64,000 nucleotides of DNA from Cristatella mucedo (GCA_009760855.2 WPIO01000004.1:4948501-5012500), one strand, 5' to 3'; shown: positions 51,913 to 63,645, counted from the first letter of the stretch. Notes: generated by a model not told the origin, from the sequence alone. A program made the numbers and translations.

Positions 51913-52133
51913 GTACCTCACTTAGCAGCATTCGCATTGTCTCCGGCTTTGCCCACTTGAGTTCACGGTAAAGCCCGCCGTTGAAAAACAAACAGGTTGG
52001 CCACGGTACGGCGGCTCGCTCGCTCGCTATTGCTCTGTAAGTAAAGTGGGCGTGGGGAGCAGCAGCGACCATCTTGAACTGATCCGGTTAAAAGCCAGTC
52101 CAGAGCCAGTTGCCGGTAGACGGAACGACGTCT

Positions 52134-52415
52134 TTATACTCCGCCGCTGGCCTCAGGTTCAATCTGTGCGATACAGCAAAACGAACGATTGACAAGAACA
52201 CGACGGAACACATTTTTTACTGGCGATCTATTTCGGAACGACTTTGTTTTTGTAAACCTGCCCCTTAGTGCTCTGGAGCTGCGGACGTGTAGCTCGATGT
52301 CAGCCTTGGTATCAGCAAACATTTTAAAACGCACAGCTTCGCTTCGCCTCTGCATTTTCTCACACACCCACTTTTCAAGTAAGCTACAACGTCGTGGCGT
52401 GCCGCTAAATTCGTA
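52134..52415 (-). other. Unrecognised minus-strand ORF
   Basis: An open frame of about 90 codons with mixed, protein-like composition (WVCEKMQRRSEAVRFKMFAD, then VRSSRALRGRFTKTKSF). There are no splice or promoter signals I trust, and no family recognised. Confidence 0.2.
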
Positions 52416-53426
52416 GCACTTTCTTATATTCAGGAATAGAAGTTGTGCCCTACTGACACCTTACGGCCGACTGTGTAACTTCTAAGCAGCAGTCACTTCC
52501 TGTTTGACCGCTCGAACGCTGTCCAAGCTAAAGTGGCCTTGGCTCTCTCCAGTAATTTTCCCACTCACTCAGCTATTAAATGTCTGCAAATTATTTCACA
52601 TGCCTATGTTATACCTTAGCAGGCGCGAGCTTGCCGCTGCGAGTTTTTAAAGCAGGCCAATCTCCAAACCGGAAGTGCCGAGCCAGGCACGCACCATTCG
52701 CCGCGCGCAGGCGCAAGCATCGGCACGCCTCTCAGCTCAGTCTCGACTGCGTCGCTGGAGTGGCACTCCCTGCCACGCCCACCGCGCTCTTCGACCTTCG
52801 GTCGGCGTGTCGACTTCCTCTGGGCAAAACAGCTTCCCAGAGGGCAAACAATAGGACGCTCCTTAAAAGAAAAACATCAAATCCGTTGCTACCGGCCACT
52901 TAGGTTCGAGTTTTATCAGCAGGTTTCGGCAGCCGCTGCATGGAAGCAAAAAGTGCCGGCGGTCTAGCTGCGCCTCAGCACCGAAAGTGCTGTTCGTTTG
53001 ACAGTTTACCCGTCGCTTTGATGGCTGCCGGCCAGAGAACTCCATTTTAAATTTCGTTCAAGAATTGGCTTTCCCAGACGAATTTCAACTTGCTGTCTGA
53101 CGCAGCGGTCGAAGCTTATTTAGCACTCGCTTAGCGTTGTGTGATATCACTCCTTCCTAGCAGGTTTGATCGCACGCTGTTACGCCGCCGTTATTCGTCG
53201 GTGAATAGTAATGGTTAGACGGCGCGATTCAGATCGAGGCTGAGCCCGCTGCAGCGGGCTCGCTGACTCCGTGGAAGTCCTTGGTCTTGGTTCCTTATCC
53301 TGTGTCTGCATGCTCGGCGTGTTGGAAGCATTGACCTGGCAAGAGGGAGGTCTTTAGTGTAACCTCGTGACGTGGATTCTTTGTCACTCCACGTCACGCG
53401 GTCTACTGTCGCAATTTTGCGTCTCC

Positions 53427-53720
53427 GTCTGCAACTCGACAAAGTCACGGAGACGGAAAGGGAGTGATTTCTAGACAGCGCTCGAAGCCTAAGTAGTTTT
53501 CTATGTATTTACGGTATCTCGTGGAGCGCAGAAAAAGTAAAAAGCGTTGCTGCTGAGTAAGCAGGACAGTCGAGAAAGTAAGTATCATAGAAGCGGCGTA
53601 CAGATTGCCTGGAAAGGCGGTGCCATTGCCCGCAGCGTGAGGATAGTGACGGCGAGTATTGTAAGAGCCTTGATAGTTGGCTGAATGCTCAGGCGGCTCG
53701 AGCGGATTGGGTTGACGGCC
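53427..53720 (-). mobile_element. LINE-2f 3' end, strongly diverged
   Basis: CTCCGTCTGCAACTCGACAA, then GCAGAAAAAGTAAAAAGC and TATCATAGAAGCGGCGTAC follow the order of the 8630-8870 copy with many substitutions. Confidence 0.55.
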
Positions 53721-54521
53721 GTCAACTGAATTCAGAATGCGTACACGGGAGCAATAGAACCGCAAGCAAGATCAATTTGGCCTACGGAATTGATGGCTTT
53801 AGATGAGCCCTTACGTTAATCTTATCATCGATGACAGAAAGGATTGGTCGCACGATTATCGGGATTATCGTGGAGAATGCTGTGTGGCGACATACCCCGC
53901 CTGTAAGGTTGGCACGACTCTCTGTGTGAGTGCTCCCGGAGTTCCGAGTTCCACGAGTTGGATTCCCGATGACTATGCAGCACATTCTTTCGTTCTAACG
54001 ATGGGATATTAGTTAGTTTACAAATGTAGATGTCTGCCCATTCCGAAGCCTAATTTGTATAGCTGCCCGAAGGCGACTTGCCGTAGGCAGGCTTTCGTTG
54101 CCTGCAGCAACATTCGCAACCATGACCCTGACCCAGGTCAATAAGCACGCAAAACTTACCGCCGGTCCGAAGCTTGGGCAAAGGCTCTGCACTATATGAA
54201 TACGGCTGCTAGTTAGCTTAGCTACACACACTGATTCGTTGTAACTGCCCGACTACAACATGCAAGTCAGATCTCAAACTATCAGACCAAGCCACAGTGC
54301 TCAGAAGCAGTGGGCCGAATTTTAAGACAATATCGTTGCCTCGTAACCGTAAAAATGTTGTTTTTTGTATGTACGCTCGATCGGCGGTGTTGGAAATTTT
54401 CACGATTGCAGTTAACGATTCGGTGTGTAATAGCCGCCGGGGACGCTGAGCATTGGCTAGCGGTGTCGATTCAGCTTGGCCGCCAAGCTCACACTAACGC
54501 AATGATAAGTAACGCCGATTA

Positions 54522-54655
54522 ATTAGCCGTGACGGCACGCTAGGTAAGGCGGTTGCTGTGGTGCGTGATTATTTTAGCGCCGCTACAGACGGCGGTGATA
54601 GCCGTTAAGGCTCTTCTGTCGCTATACGAAAGAGAGGCTGCTAATTCAGCTAGTA
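54522..54655 (+). mobile_element. SINE-S1 lacking its B box
   Basis: TAGCCGTGACGGCACGCTAG is fused to GGTGCGTGATTATTTTAGC, so the 40-50 bases with the B box are gone. The body TCTGTCGCTATACGAAAGAG is intact. Confidence 0.82.
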
Positions 54656-55315
54656 TTAATTCATTTATTTAAAGAAGCGGAAAGACCGCTTATGGCTATA
54701 GCCGTAGCCGAGCGCGGGCCGCACTTTGTGTAACCCCGCAAGCATCGCCGTCAGCCCAGATACCTGGGCGACGGCAAAGCGAGTCAGTCGTAGGAGTTAC
54801 GCGTGAGTGGACACGCAATTGCTTGCCGACTTCTGCTGCTGCGTCTTCGTCGCATGAGACGTCGACCGCTGGCTACATGTCCATCCGGATCTACAGGCGG
54901 ACGACGATCGACGGTCGGCGTACGATAGACAGTTCGATCGTGCAAGCTAGATGTCGCTCCGAGTCATTTAGATAACACTGGTGCATGTCAGGGCCACGCT
55001 TCGCGAGTAAGATATCGTCCGTACAACACGTCGGGATAAAGAGTGGGGCCGCCGGCGGCGCCAAACTAACGCGTGCGTCGCTGTTAGCAACCGCAGCGAG
55101 CATTCTTTCGTTAGAACGACATCTCGTCGTACTAACGGCACCCCGACGAAAGCGTGACGTGCTAGCAACCTCGACAAATTCACACACGACAAAAGCGCGT
55201 AACTATAGTAATAATTTGTTCAAGTATATGACGTAATTGATTTGATCGGCTCGTTGCCTTCAAAATCAAAATTTATACCAAAAAGAAACTAAATTGGGTT
55301 GTACGGCTAATGTAA

Positions 55316-56840
55316 CGTAATATATCTCGGTTTGTAACTCCACAAAGCCACAAAGACTATGTGAGTGTTACGCAGAAGAGTTTTGTATAGCCCACTCACA
55401 GCCTAAGCGGCTTTCGGCAGGCATTCGTTAGTTAACAGACTTCATTCCACGCAACAAAGAGAAAGTGGGAAGCATAGCAGAGTCTCGAGAGCAGTTGAGG
55501 TAGTGAGTGGCATTGAAGTACCAGCTCAGGACCACTGGAAAGGATGTGCCACAGTCGGCAGCAGGAGAGTAGTTGTCGTTGCGTAAGAATCGTGAAAGGG
55601 AGTTCCACAGTCTAGGAACTTCAGAGCAAAGCTTCTTTCGCCAACGATCTTTAAGCAGCGGAATGAAACAGCTAATTTTTTGGCCGTACAAGACCTGAAT
55701 GCACAAGGAGGCTGAAACTGGTGCAGCAGTTCAGCTAGGTACCGAGGAGCCAAGCCGTGGCGGGCCTTGTGGGTCAGCGAAAGAACTTTGCTCTGTATCT
55801 TTTGATCAACCAGCAGCCATCCTAGCTCGTTTAGCAAAGGAGACACGTGGTCAAACCTCTGAGATTTGCAAACTAACCGTGAAACCATATTCGTAGGCAG
55901 CTGCAGTGGCCTGGTGGCTTTTTTCGGTAGCCCAGCCAAAAGGGAATTACAATATTCTAACCGAGACAGAACTAAAGAGACAGTTAAATTTTTTGCAAGC
56001 CACCGTGGAAGGAAGTTGCTAATCTTAGAAAGAGATCGGACGTGATGGCTAGCTATGGAGTCAGTCTTATTAATGATGCTTTCAAGATTTAGGCAGTTGT
56101 CGGAGACGATACCTAAATTCCTAGAATACGGTGATGGTCGCACAACAGCATCACCTATTAGAAGAGCAAAGCCTTTAAGTCCAGCCACACGCTTAGGCTG
56201 TCCTGAGCAGCAGTTCAGTTTTATCGTCATTTAGTTTCAAGAAATTTTCCGACATCCAGGATGGAATGTGGGTAAGGTAAGCATTCAGTTTATCAGTTGC
56301 TACAGCTGATTCCGACGGTTTAAATGACAAATACAGCTGAGCATCACCAGCATAAAATCGATATGCTATTCCACGGGCCTTAATCACTTTTCCCAAAGGT
56401 TGAGTATGAATGGAGAATAACTAGGGACCAAGGATGGACCCTTGAGGGACTCCACAGGTGACCGGTCTGGTGGATGAGACCCGACCCCCACACGACACGG
56501 ATTGAACACGATCATACAATTAAACCACGCGTGCCTCGTCTGCCACACCGATCGTTTCTCTCAGTCGTTCAAGTAGGACATCGTGATCAACGTTGTCGAA
56601 GGCAGCTGATAGATCTAGCAGCGCTAGGGCACGTGAAATTTCCGTCATCGTTGCTGCATAGAATGTTATTGGTTACACGGAGGAGGGCAGTTTTAGTAGA
56701 GTGCTGCCGCTTGTACCCCGATTGAAATTTTTCTGACATTTCTTTTTTCAATGTGTGCTACCAGCGGCTTAGCTACAATTTTTTCAAGAATCTTTGACAA
56801 GAAAGGAAGATGGGAAAATGGACGACAATAGTTTTTGAGG
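55316..56840 (-). mobile_element. LINE-2f copy nested in the Mutator-like element
   Basis: The 3' terminus at 55320 is followed by the open minus-strand segment 56230-55526 (RT thumb and C-terminus: YSRNLGIVSD, then SRLEYCNSLLAGLPKKAT) and 56396-56193 (AGDAQLYLSF, where the catalytic box has Gly for the first Asp). Further up, the GVPQGSILGP codons are followed by a stop near 56430. An ACGGCT-containing repeat at 55303 and 56841 looks like its target-site duplication. Confidence 0.82.
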
Positions 56841-56919
56841 ACGGCTGGTGTGGAAGTAATAATAGTACGTCCAGTTTCGTCAGGCTTTAATGATGAAAAC
56901 TCTGAATCCGGAAAGTATG

Positions 56920-57260
56920 TGTCAGATTTGGAGAAAGCGATTCCGAATCCCTATTCAACCATCATTCCTGGAGCGCAGGTAGTTGGATGCTTGTTTGATG
57001 TCGGACAGAATCTTTTTCGCAAGGTTCAAGATCTCAATCTTGTAACAGAATACCGCGACGAAAAAATTTGCGAATACACGGCAAAATAATTTTAGATCTG
57101 AGCTTTCTTGCTGTAGCTGATGTTCCTACTGCTTTTGACGAGTCGGCTGATGACTGCTCTCCTTTAATGAAACCATTGATGAACTGCTAGGAAGACGTAT
57201 GTATTGGCAGACTGCTAAGAGGTCGGTGAGCAAATCCAAGATTGCAACCGTGAAATGTTT
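56920..57260 (+). pseudogene. MULE transposase fragment (copy B)
   Basis: The frame from about 56925 reads YVSDLEKAIPN, then PGAQVVGCLFDVGQNLF and RKVQDLNLVTEYRD. This is the stretch after the second catalytic Asp in MULE-domain transposases, where the usual text is a His/Phe-containing F-H-F-x-Q-x-x-x-R-K. The His is replaced (FDVGQ) and a stop follows at 57087. Text further along (DELADD-like, then a YIG/YWQT-like end) continues in shifted frames. The other catalytic residues are not in the preserved piece. Confidence 0.65.
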
Positions 57261-58646
57261 GGGGTTCCAAAAGTAACTGAGATACAGCTGCCATATTCGT
57301 ACGATTTCCACGATCAAAGACAACACACTATGGTTTTGATTCCAAATACAGAATGGTGTTGTGGGTTTAGCTATCTAATTTCCTGCAACTGCGCTTGAGC
57401 GTTCTCATGCTATGGCCTCAAATGGCCCGGATTAGCAAGCCTATTAACATGTTCAAGGGCGATACAGCTGCCCTTTCCACTTCGCGCAACTGTGGTTTCA
57501 ATTCCAAGTTATAGATAACAGCATGCCAAGTCTACCCACAAAATTTCATGGGAGTTTTTTTTCGCGTTCTCAGACTATGGCCTCCGATGGCCCGGCCCAA
57601 ATGGCAGCCCTAAGTGGTCAAGCTGCGATACAGCTGCCATTTTAACAAAAAGCTTCGCGAAAAAACTGTGATTTTGATTGAAAGTTCTAGCAAGCAATGA
57701 TCTAGTTTATCCCACCAAGGTAAGCAATTGCGCTTACGCGATCTAAGACCTCCAATAGCCGGAACTACCGAGCCTTCCTACTTATTCCAACGGCGATCTG
57801 CTGCCATTTCATTAAAAGTTTTGTAAAACTATAGTTGTGATGCAACTTTATAGATAAATGTGTTTCGCGTTTACCCACCTAATTTATCGACATTGGTTGG
57901 TATGTTCTAATGCTATGGCTTCTAATGACCGGGCCTTCAGAGGCCGTAGCAATATAACACGTTAACGCAATCGCATAAATTTGATGGGTAAATCCGAAGC
58001 ATTGCTGTCCACAATAAGCGATCAGCGCCGCAGTTCGACGGCGCCTATTGTTAGAATAGCATAATAGTAATATAATAGTATATAATAATATATAATACTA
58101 ATAATATATAATAAAATATAATAGTAACAGTAGTTGTATCGCAGTTCGAAAATGCAGAGCGGACCGGGCCATTGGAGGCCATTTCATTCGAATTGGCACT
58201 GGCCAATGCCATGAAACTTGTTTGGTAAACTCGAAACACTGTTTGCTATAACATGAAATTAAACCGCTGTTGCTCAACGCTTAATATGGCAATGGCAGCT
58301 GTATCGCAGTTCTATTCCGTCCGGAAGCTGACTGGTCCGGGCCATTGGAGGTAACAGCATGACAACGCCCACGCGTTATTCCATAAAATTTGGTTGGTGA
58401 ACTCAGAGCACTGTTTCCTGTAATGCGGAATCAACATCGAAGTCACATGAAGCCTATTATAGAAATGACACCTGTGTCACAGTTTGAACCATAGATTGCC
58501 GCCGCAATAGTGGCGGTAATTTCTTGTCTGCCAGGCAGCAACGTCAGCTTCATTTCTGACTTCATTTCCGATATCTCTTCGTTCTTTGCAACTCTGTCTG
58601 TCTTTCTCCCTCCCTCTTTGTCTCTGCTTCTGTCTCTGTCTATGTA

Positions 58647-58800
58647 ATATAATGTATCTCCGTCTGTAACTCCACAAAGTCATAAAGACTGTGTGGGTGT
58701 TACGCAGGAGAGTTTTGTATAGCGCACTCACAGCCTAAGTGGCTTTCGGTACGCATTCGGTAGCCAACAGACTTCGTCTCACGCAACAAAGAGATAGTAG
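58647..58800 (-). mobile_element. LINE-2f 3' terminus
   Basis: ATCTCCGTCTGTAACTCCAC through CTCACGCAACAAAGAGA, close to the 8625-8765 copy. It lies just outside the second foldback element. Confidence 0.85.
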
Positions 58801-59285
58801 ATGCCTGCATATGCATAAGGCATAAATTGAAATGCCTGTGTTGTATTATTACCTCGATTCTAATTATTAAGGACGGCCTGCATCTTAATCTATGATAGCT
58901 TAAGCACTGCTCTTCCTATACTCGGTCAGTTTTCTTCCTCCATTCGTTCAAGACAAATGTGACACTAACGAATATAGGGCAGAAAGCGCATGGACTTGTT
59001 TATAGGGTGGCATATTGATAAGTTGTCAAGATCTCTAATTGCTTGAATACAGGCATGCATTGGTTCAGCTTATTCGACTCATTAAACATGCTGCGAAGCG
59101 CTGGTTCAACCATCATTCCTCACATACAGCGAGGTCTAGCACTCTCTACATGCGCTGTCTTTTATCTGAGCGACTCGTCCTTTTATTGCCGCAGCACGAG
59201 CTCATAGCAGCACTCACTGCGCTCGAGTACATATGCGTATATGCACGCGAGGGCGCTAACATTAATGTTGTAATAACGAAAATTC

Positions 59286-59424
59286 TAGCTGATTTAACAA
59301 TCTCTTTTTTATGGAGGCAAAAGAGCCATAAAGGCTATCCCCACCGCTTGTGGCGGCAATAAAGGATCGCCCAACGCAGGACTGGAACCCATGTCATCGG
59401 GACCGAGGTCGTGAAGAGCAACAA
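59286..59424 (-). mobile_element. SINE-S1
   Basis: GCTGATTTAACAATCTC, AAAGAGCCATAAAGGC, a damaged B-box complement GGACTGGAACCCATG and CCGAGGTCGTGAAGAGCAA. Confidence 0.78.
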
Positions 59425-59426
59425 TG

Positions 59427-59545
59427 TAATGCATCTCCATCAGTAACTCCACAAGAACTAAGTAGGCGCTGTGTGAGCTGCTTTTTTTATAGCTCTCTAA
59501 AAGCCTAAACTGCTTGCGGCACTAATGCGATCCGTCCATCATTTT
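59427..59545 (-). mobile_element. LINE-2f 3' terminus, diverged
   Basis: GCATCTCCATCAGTAACTCC is followed by a shortened match to the terminus (TAAACTGCTTGCGGCAC). It abuts a SINE-S1. Confidence 0.6.
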
Positions 59546-61368
59546 GTAAGCGGGACTAGAGGGTAGGCTTTTTCCCGCTTGATCTCGATCTCCCCTGCTC
59601 TACGCACTCCTCTTTATAGCCACGCGACAGTCGCTGGGCTGGCGCCAGACGAACGACCCGATTGATTAGCCTCTACGCGACAAAATCGCTTGCTTCAACC
59701 AATAGCAGGGACGCAAAACAGTACGACCGAGGAACCCTGGGTACACAAGGGCTATATGGAGTAATAAAGATGCAAGCATTCACGAACTCGAAAGGGGAGC
59801 CCTCGGACGGCAGCGATCGTTGACGGTGCGATCTTAGTATCCGCAGGGGGAAGGGCGCTTAGTTATGGTTGCTTCTGCACCTACACATAATTGCTGTTCG
59901 ACCTCTGCCAGGCGAGGCGTAGCGTCAGGGGGTGGGAATGGATTGAAGGTGTGCTCCTGGCGTTTCGGTGTGGGGCACGGTCCTGCAAGTTCGTGCCGTA
60001 CGGGCTTTGACAGAGTTCTGTGTGAGTATAGTTCAAGTTATTTGCCGGCTTCCGTTACAATACTTTTGACGGCGACCGACGCTGTCTCGAAATACCGGTT
60101 ATCTCTACTTGGCCGTTCAGTCCCGTGACAACTCCAGCTTGCCGTATCGTAGTCCAGCCGCCGTGGGCTACTGAACCCACTTGGATGCAAAGCACCAAAT
60201 ACCGTGCCTATCACGCCTTCCTAATCCGCGGAGACAATTGTTAGTCTTTCAAACGTTTCCAGTTATTTATGCTTATGTTGAGTTATTCGAGCTTGATTCT
60301 TTGATGTTCTGTACTGGGTTCCTACCATGATCTGTAGAGGCATAAAACGTACAAAGTATGGTTTTTCCTATGGGCAAGGCATACATACCAGTTGGGGCTG
60401 CTTTGGTCAGTCCAATCTCTGCGCCGTATCCATTCGCTTGCAGGTATTCTTGCCTTAGCATTAAGACCTTTACAGATGGCGACGAAAAATTTGAGACGTA
60501 GCGCTGCCGTGAAGCCATTCAACAGTTATTGGTCGAGAAAATTACGATCTTTAATATCGCAGCCGACAAAGAGAGCGTGGACCGTAGCAAAGACGGGCAA
60601 GGCATAAGCAACAGCTTCAATAGCAGGTTTGAAACAGGTTCAGTGTATACAGTTGTCCTAAATGATCACTGAGCAACCCATCGTGCATAACATCTTAATG
60701 CCATTGACTTCTCTCAAAAGAAAATGCTCCGATTAGCCGTAGCAGATATGGCCTGGGCAGAATCCAATTTGCCTAGGTACTTTCGATATCCAGCCAATCA
60801 GCAGTGGTCTGCGGCTCCGAAAATAGGTCTGTTGTAGTGAGTCATTCACTGCTGTACTGTAGGTCGGGGTGAGATCGTACGGATCGAGGTAAAGGCACAC
60901 TGGTTGTGAAGCGGATTCAGCTAACAAAAATCGGCAGCTGGGACAGCATAGACGATGGACAGTTCACGTGCGAAGAGTAAAATCTTCGATGAGCGCGGGT
61001 GAATTTTTAGGCTCATTTGGAATGCAGTCGAATCGGGAGATGACGCGTTAATAATCATGGAAAAGTATCTACTTTTTACAGCGCTCTACGAGAGCCGAAT
61101 CAGTCTCCGGGCGATTTACATATTGCTGAGAGAGAAGCCATGACAACGAGGTGACGACAAGTACGCAAAGTACCTCGCTTAGAAAAGCATCGAGCAAAAG
61201 CACACAAGAAGACTCGCAGAGTTGCTGGTTAACAGGACTCCCGGTTAATAGCATTCGCTGAATCGTGCACATGCACGTGCGGTCGCAGAACACGAGATAA
61301 AAGGCACGCTCACGGGGAACCTTATGAAAGCATATCGTCTTGCCCATAGACACGACGAGAACAGGTTC
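59546..61368. other. Intergenic DNA without recognised gene
   Basis: Mixed sequence with frames below about 90 codons on both strands and no splice-phased set. A TATA-like TTTATAGC lies near 59611 (minus strand GCTATAAA). Nothing further can be supported. Confidence 0.4.
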
Positions 61369-61670
61369 GTAACGCACAAGGATTTGAGGCTTGCACGAGG
61401 TATTTGTAGACTGTTGGATTCCGAAAAGCGGGTGGTACGATGCTTGGCCTGATGGGGGAGTAGATCTGAGAGACAGGCTGGAGCCAAAGAATGAAGTGAC
61501 CTAAATGTGAGCGACAAAACCTTGAAGTCGATCCGATGCTCGACTGGTAGCCAGTGCAGGTGGGCAAGAAGTGGTGTGCTGTGGCAACTGCGACGCTCAC
61601 GACAGACAAGCCTAACAAGCCTAGCTGCAGAGTTTTGCACCGGCTGCAATCAATCGCCTGATTGCATCTA
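61369..61670 (-). mobile_element. LINE-1f internal fragment
   Basis: Encodes QNSAARLV, then HWLPVEHRIDFKVLSLTFRS and LAPACLSDLL on the minus strand, the LINE-1f C-terminal segment. It is truncated on both sides. Confidence 0.85.
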
Positions 61671-61811
61671 GAAATGCGTCAGGGCGGCCCTGACGGCCTG
61701 CGGTTCGCATAACACCCAAAAAGGGGTGCTTAGACCGTTGCCACAGGCCTAAGTCATATCAGCTCACCCACTTCGATGTGCAACACAAGACGAGCCCAGG
61801 ATAAGGTAAAC

Positions 61812-61925
61812 TACTGGGGGTCGTGGGTTCGAATCCTGCAGCTAGGCAATCCTTTATTGCCAAATGCAAGCGATTGCCGATGATGTTTATCTGCCGCTAT
61901 ACAAACGAGGCTGCTGAATCAGCTG
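61812..61925 (+). mobile_element. SINE-S1, 5'-truncated
   Basis: Begins within the head at GGGGGTCGTGGGTTCGAATC and ends CTGCCGCTATACAAACGAGG and CTGCTGAATCAGCTGA. Confidence 0.8.
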
Positions 61926-62398
61926 ATTTTTCTTTAGTCCTTTCAGTACGTAGCCTGCAGGCAACAGCGAAGACTTCGAGACACGAGCATATTCATGCTT
62001 ATTCAAGTTTGCCTTTGCACTCCATGCCGGCTCAATGACCTCAATGACATAGCTCCAGCTGCGGATCTGTTCGCAGGCCAGGCTCTGCCAGACTTGCCTC
62101 GGTATTTAACTTTAGCAAGACAGGGAGGAGGGGGAGGAGGGCAGAAGGATGCTCCACTGCGTGCGCAGCTCTGAGCAAAAAACGCCTGCAGGGAAAGTCA
62201 AATACTTCTATGCTTAAATAAAAACACATAGAAAGTAGTAGGCCAGTCAGTCAGCATTCACAGAGATCACGTGGCTGCCATGCCGAGGGCCTGCCGGCAG
62301 GCCCGCAGCACGGCGCCGGCGAACGTTCTTTGGACTCTGCGCACACGTTAGCATTTGTGCGGCCTTAATATTCCCGAGCAAAATCTCTTTTATGATCG
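61926..62398. other. Intergenic DNA with a possible poly(A) signal
   Basis: AAATAAAAACA at about 62216 is a plus-strand AATAAA. No plus-strand gene ends before it that I can identify. Confidence 0.3.
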
Positions 62399-63012
62399 CT
62401 AGCTCTGCTGCTGCTGCTGCTGCTGCTCCTCTTCGTCCGAAGACGACGACGTCTCACCATATACCTGGCACAGCCTTGCCAGGCCCGAAGCAGGGCGGCG
62501 GCAGCGGCTGCTACTGCAGCTGCCGCTGCCCTCTTCAGCAAATGCCCTCGGCAGCACATCTTCGACGCGACTGCTCTGCCACTGTTCAGACTGTCGAGCA
62601 GAGCAGTCCTCAATGGCGCCGCCACCGCCGCCGACTAGGGGCGTGCAGCGCGTGGGCCCAGTCTCCGCAGCGTACGACGGCAGGTGGCTGCCACCGCTGT
62701 CGCACAGCCTCCTCGCGGCCACGACGAGGCAACTCCTCGACGAGTCAAGAGCAGCAGCTGCAGTAGCAGCAGCTGCCGTTGCCAGGGCAACGTTGGGGCG
62801 CACGTCGAACTGAAGCGGCGCGTCCTGCAGAGCCGGCAGCGTCAGCTCGACGGCAGCTCGAGGCCGCAGCAGCTGCTGCTGCCTCGAGCGCAGCTCCTCC
62901 TCCTCCCGCAGCAGCAGCGGCGATTCGATGCGCCTGCCACGCTTGCTGCTGCCCGCTTCGGTAGCGGCTGCTCGCTCGGCAGCGGCAGTTGACGATGAGT
63001 GATGGGGTTGCC
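62399..63012 (-). CDS. Candidate terminal exon of an unrecognised gene
   Basis: The minus strand is open for 204 codons from a good acceptor (CTGTGTCCGCAG ending at 63013) to a stop at 62399-62401. The composition is mixed: Ser/Ala-rich, a charged segment (LLLREEEELRSRQQQ), a more complex middle (VELTLPALQDAPLQFDVRPN), and a C-terminus of Ser, Glu and polyGln (SSSSDEEEQQQQ). Domain, donor partner and upstream exons are not identified. The region is rich in CAG and GCA repeats that keep frames open by chance, so this stays a candidate. Confidence 0.3.
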
Positions 63013-63365
63013 CTGCGGACACAGGATTTGGACAGAGCTCGTGCGCAGGTCAGAGCAGAGCTCGTGCCCTCTGTCGCGACAAGCGCGGCAGCCTGGGATG
63101 TGTGTCTGTCTGTACCAGCAGCAGCAGCAGCAGCAGCAGCAGGCAAGCGCTGCAGCTGCAGGACACAGGCTGCAATGTCACAGGATGCTTGTCGTGCATT
63201 GGCTGTGCTACCAAACGGTGTGCAGGGAGTTGTGGAGGGAGCCGGGGACTGGGCAAATACTGATGGCAAGCTTTGTAGCACGGACAGGGCAACAGAAGAA
63301 CAGGAGGCGGCAGTAGCTGCTGAAATAGGCACCATTTAGGTATCAAATAGGCGCCACAGGAGAAT

Positions 63366-63488
<123 letters not shown>

Positions 63489-63494
63489 AGCCCA

Positions 63495-63645
63495 GCTGGT
63501 TTGGTCCAGTGGTGGCTAAGGTGCTCGCCTCGACCAAGGTCTGGCTGAGGCGCCGGGCTCGAGCCCCGAGGCAAAAGTAAAGTGGCTGAATAGAGATTAA
63601 GTTCTATTGGGGCGCTATACAAATGAATTATATTTAAAGCAGCAG
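63495..63645 (+). mobile_element. SINE-S2, best reference copy
   Basis: GGTTTGGTCCAGTGGTGGCT, B box GCCGGGCTCGAGCCC, then AATAGAGATTAAGTTCTATT, GGGGCGCTATACAAATGA and ATTATATTTAAA. It directly follows the (CAG)n tract at 63366-63487. Confidence 0.85.

Larger units (their letters stand above)
50900..52100. other. CpG-rich block
   Basis: GC-rich throughout, with long frames open on both strands due to composition, a (GGC)n tract and a (CT)n tract. Upstream at about 50677 a TATAAAAAAGG element is followed by CTTTTCTTTCGCTCTTAGG, which would suit a plus-strand promoter. At about 52060 a minus-strand CAAGATGGTCGCTGC has a start-codon-like context. A promoter or first exon is possible on either strand; none can be assigned. 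Confidence 0.3.
55135..58490 (+). mobile_element. Mutator-like foldback element, copy B, split by a LINE
   Basis: The left part at 55135-55315 matches copy A. It is interrupted by the LINE-2f at 55316-56840 and resumes at 56850. The MULE transposase segment at 56920-57250 is better kept (PGAQVVGCLFDVGQNLFRKV, then LVTEYRDEKICEYTAK, then a stop). Direct units of about 165-173 bp run over 57290-57940. From 57950 the unit is inverted (the marker AAATTTGATGGGTAAATCCG pairs with CCACAAAATTTC of the direct units). An AT-rich tract sits at 58058-58130. Confidence 0.72.

Noticed and set aside
51181-51921. 246-codon minus-strand ORF
   Set aside because: Begins in the (CT)n tract as Arg-Glu repeats, then low-complexity GC-rich sequence; open frames occur on both strands here, so composition explains it.
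55526-56230. A 234-codon ORF as a host gene
   Set aside because: It is the C-terminal half of a LINE-2f reverse transcriptase, nested in another element.
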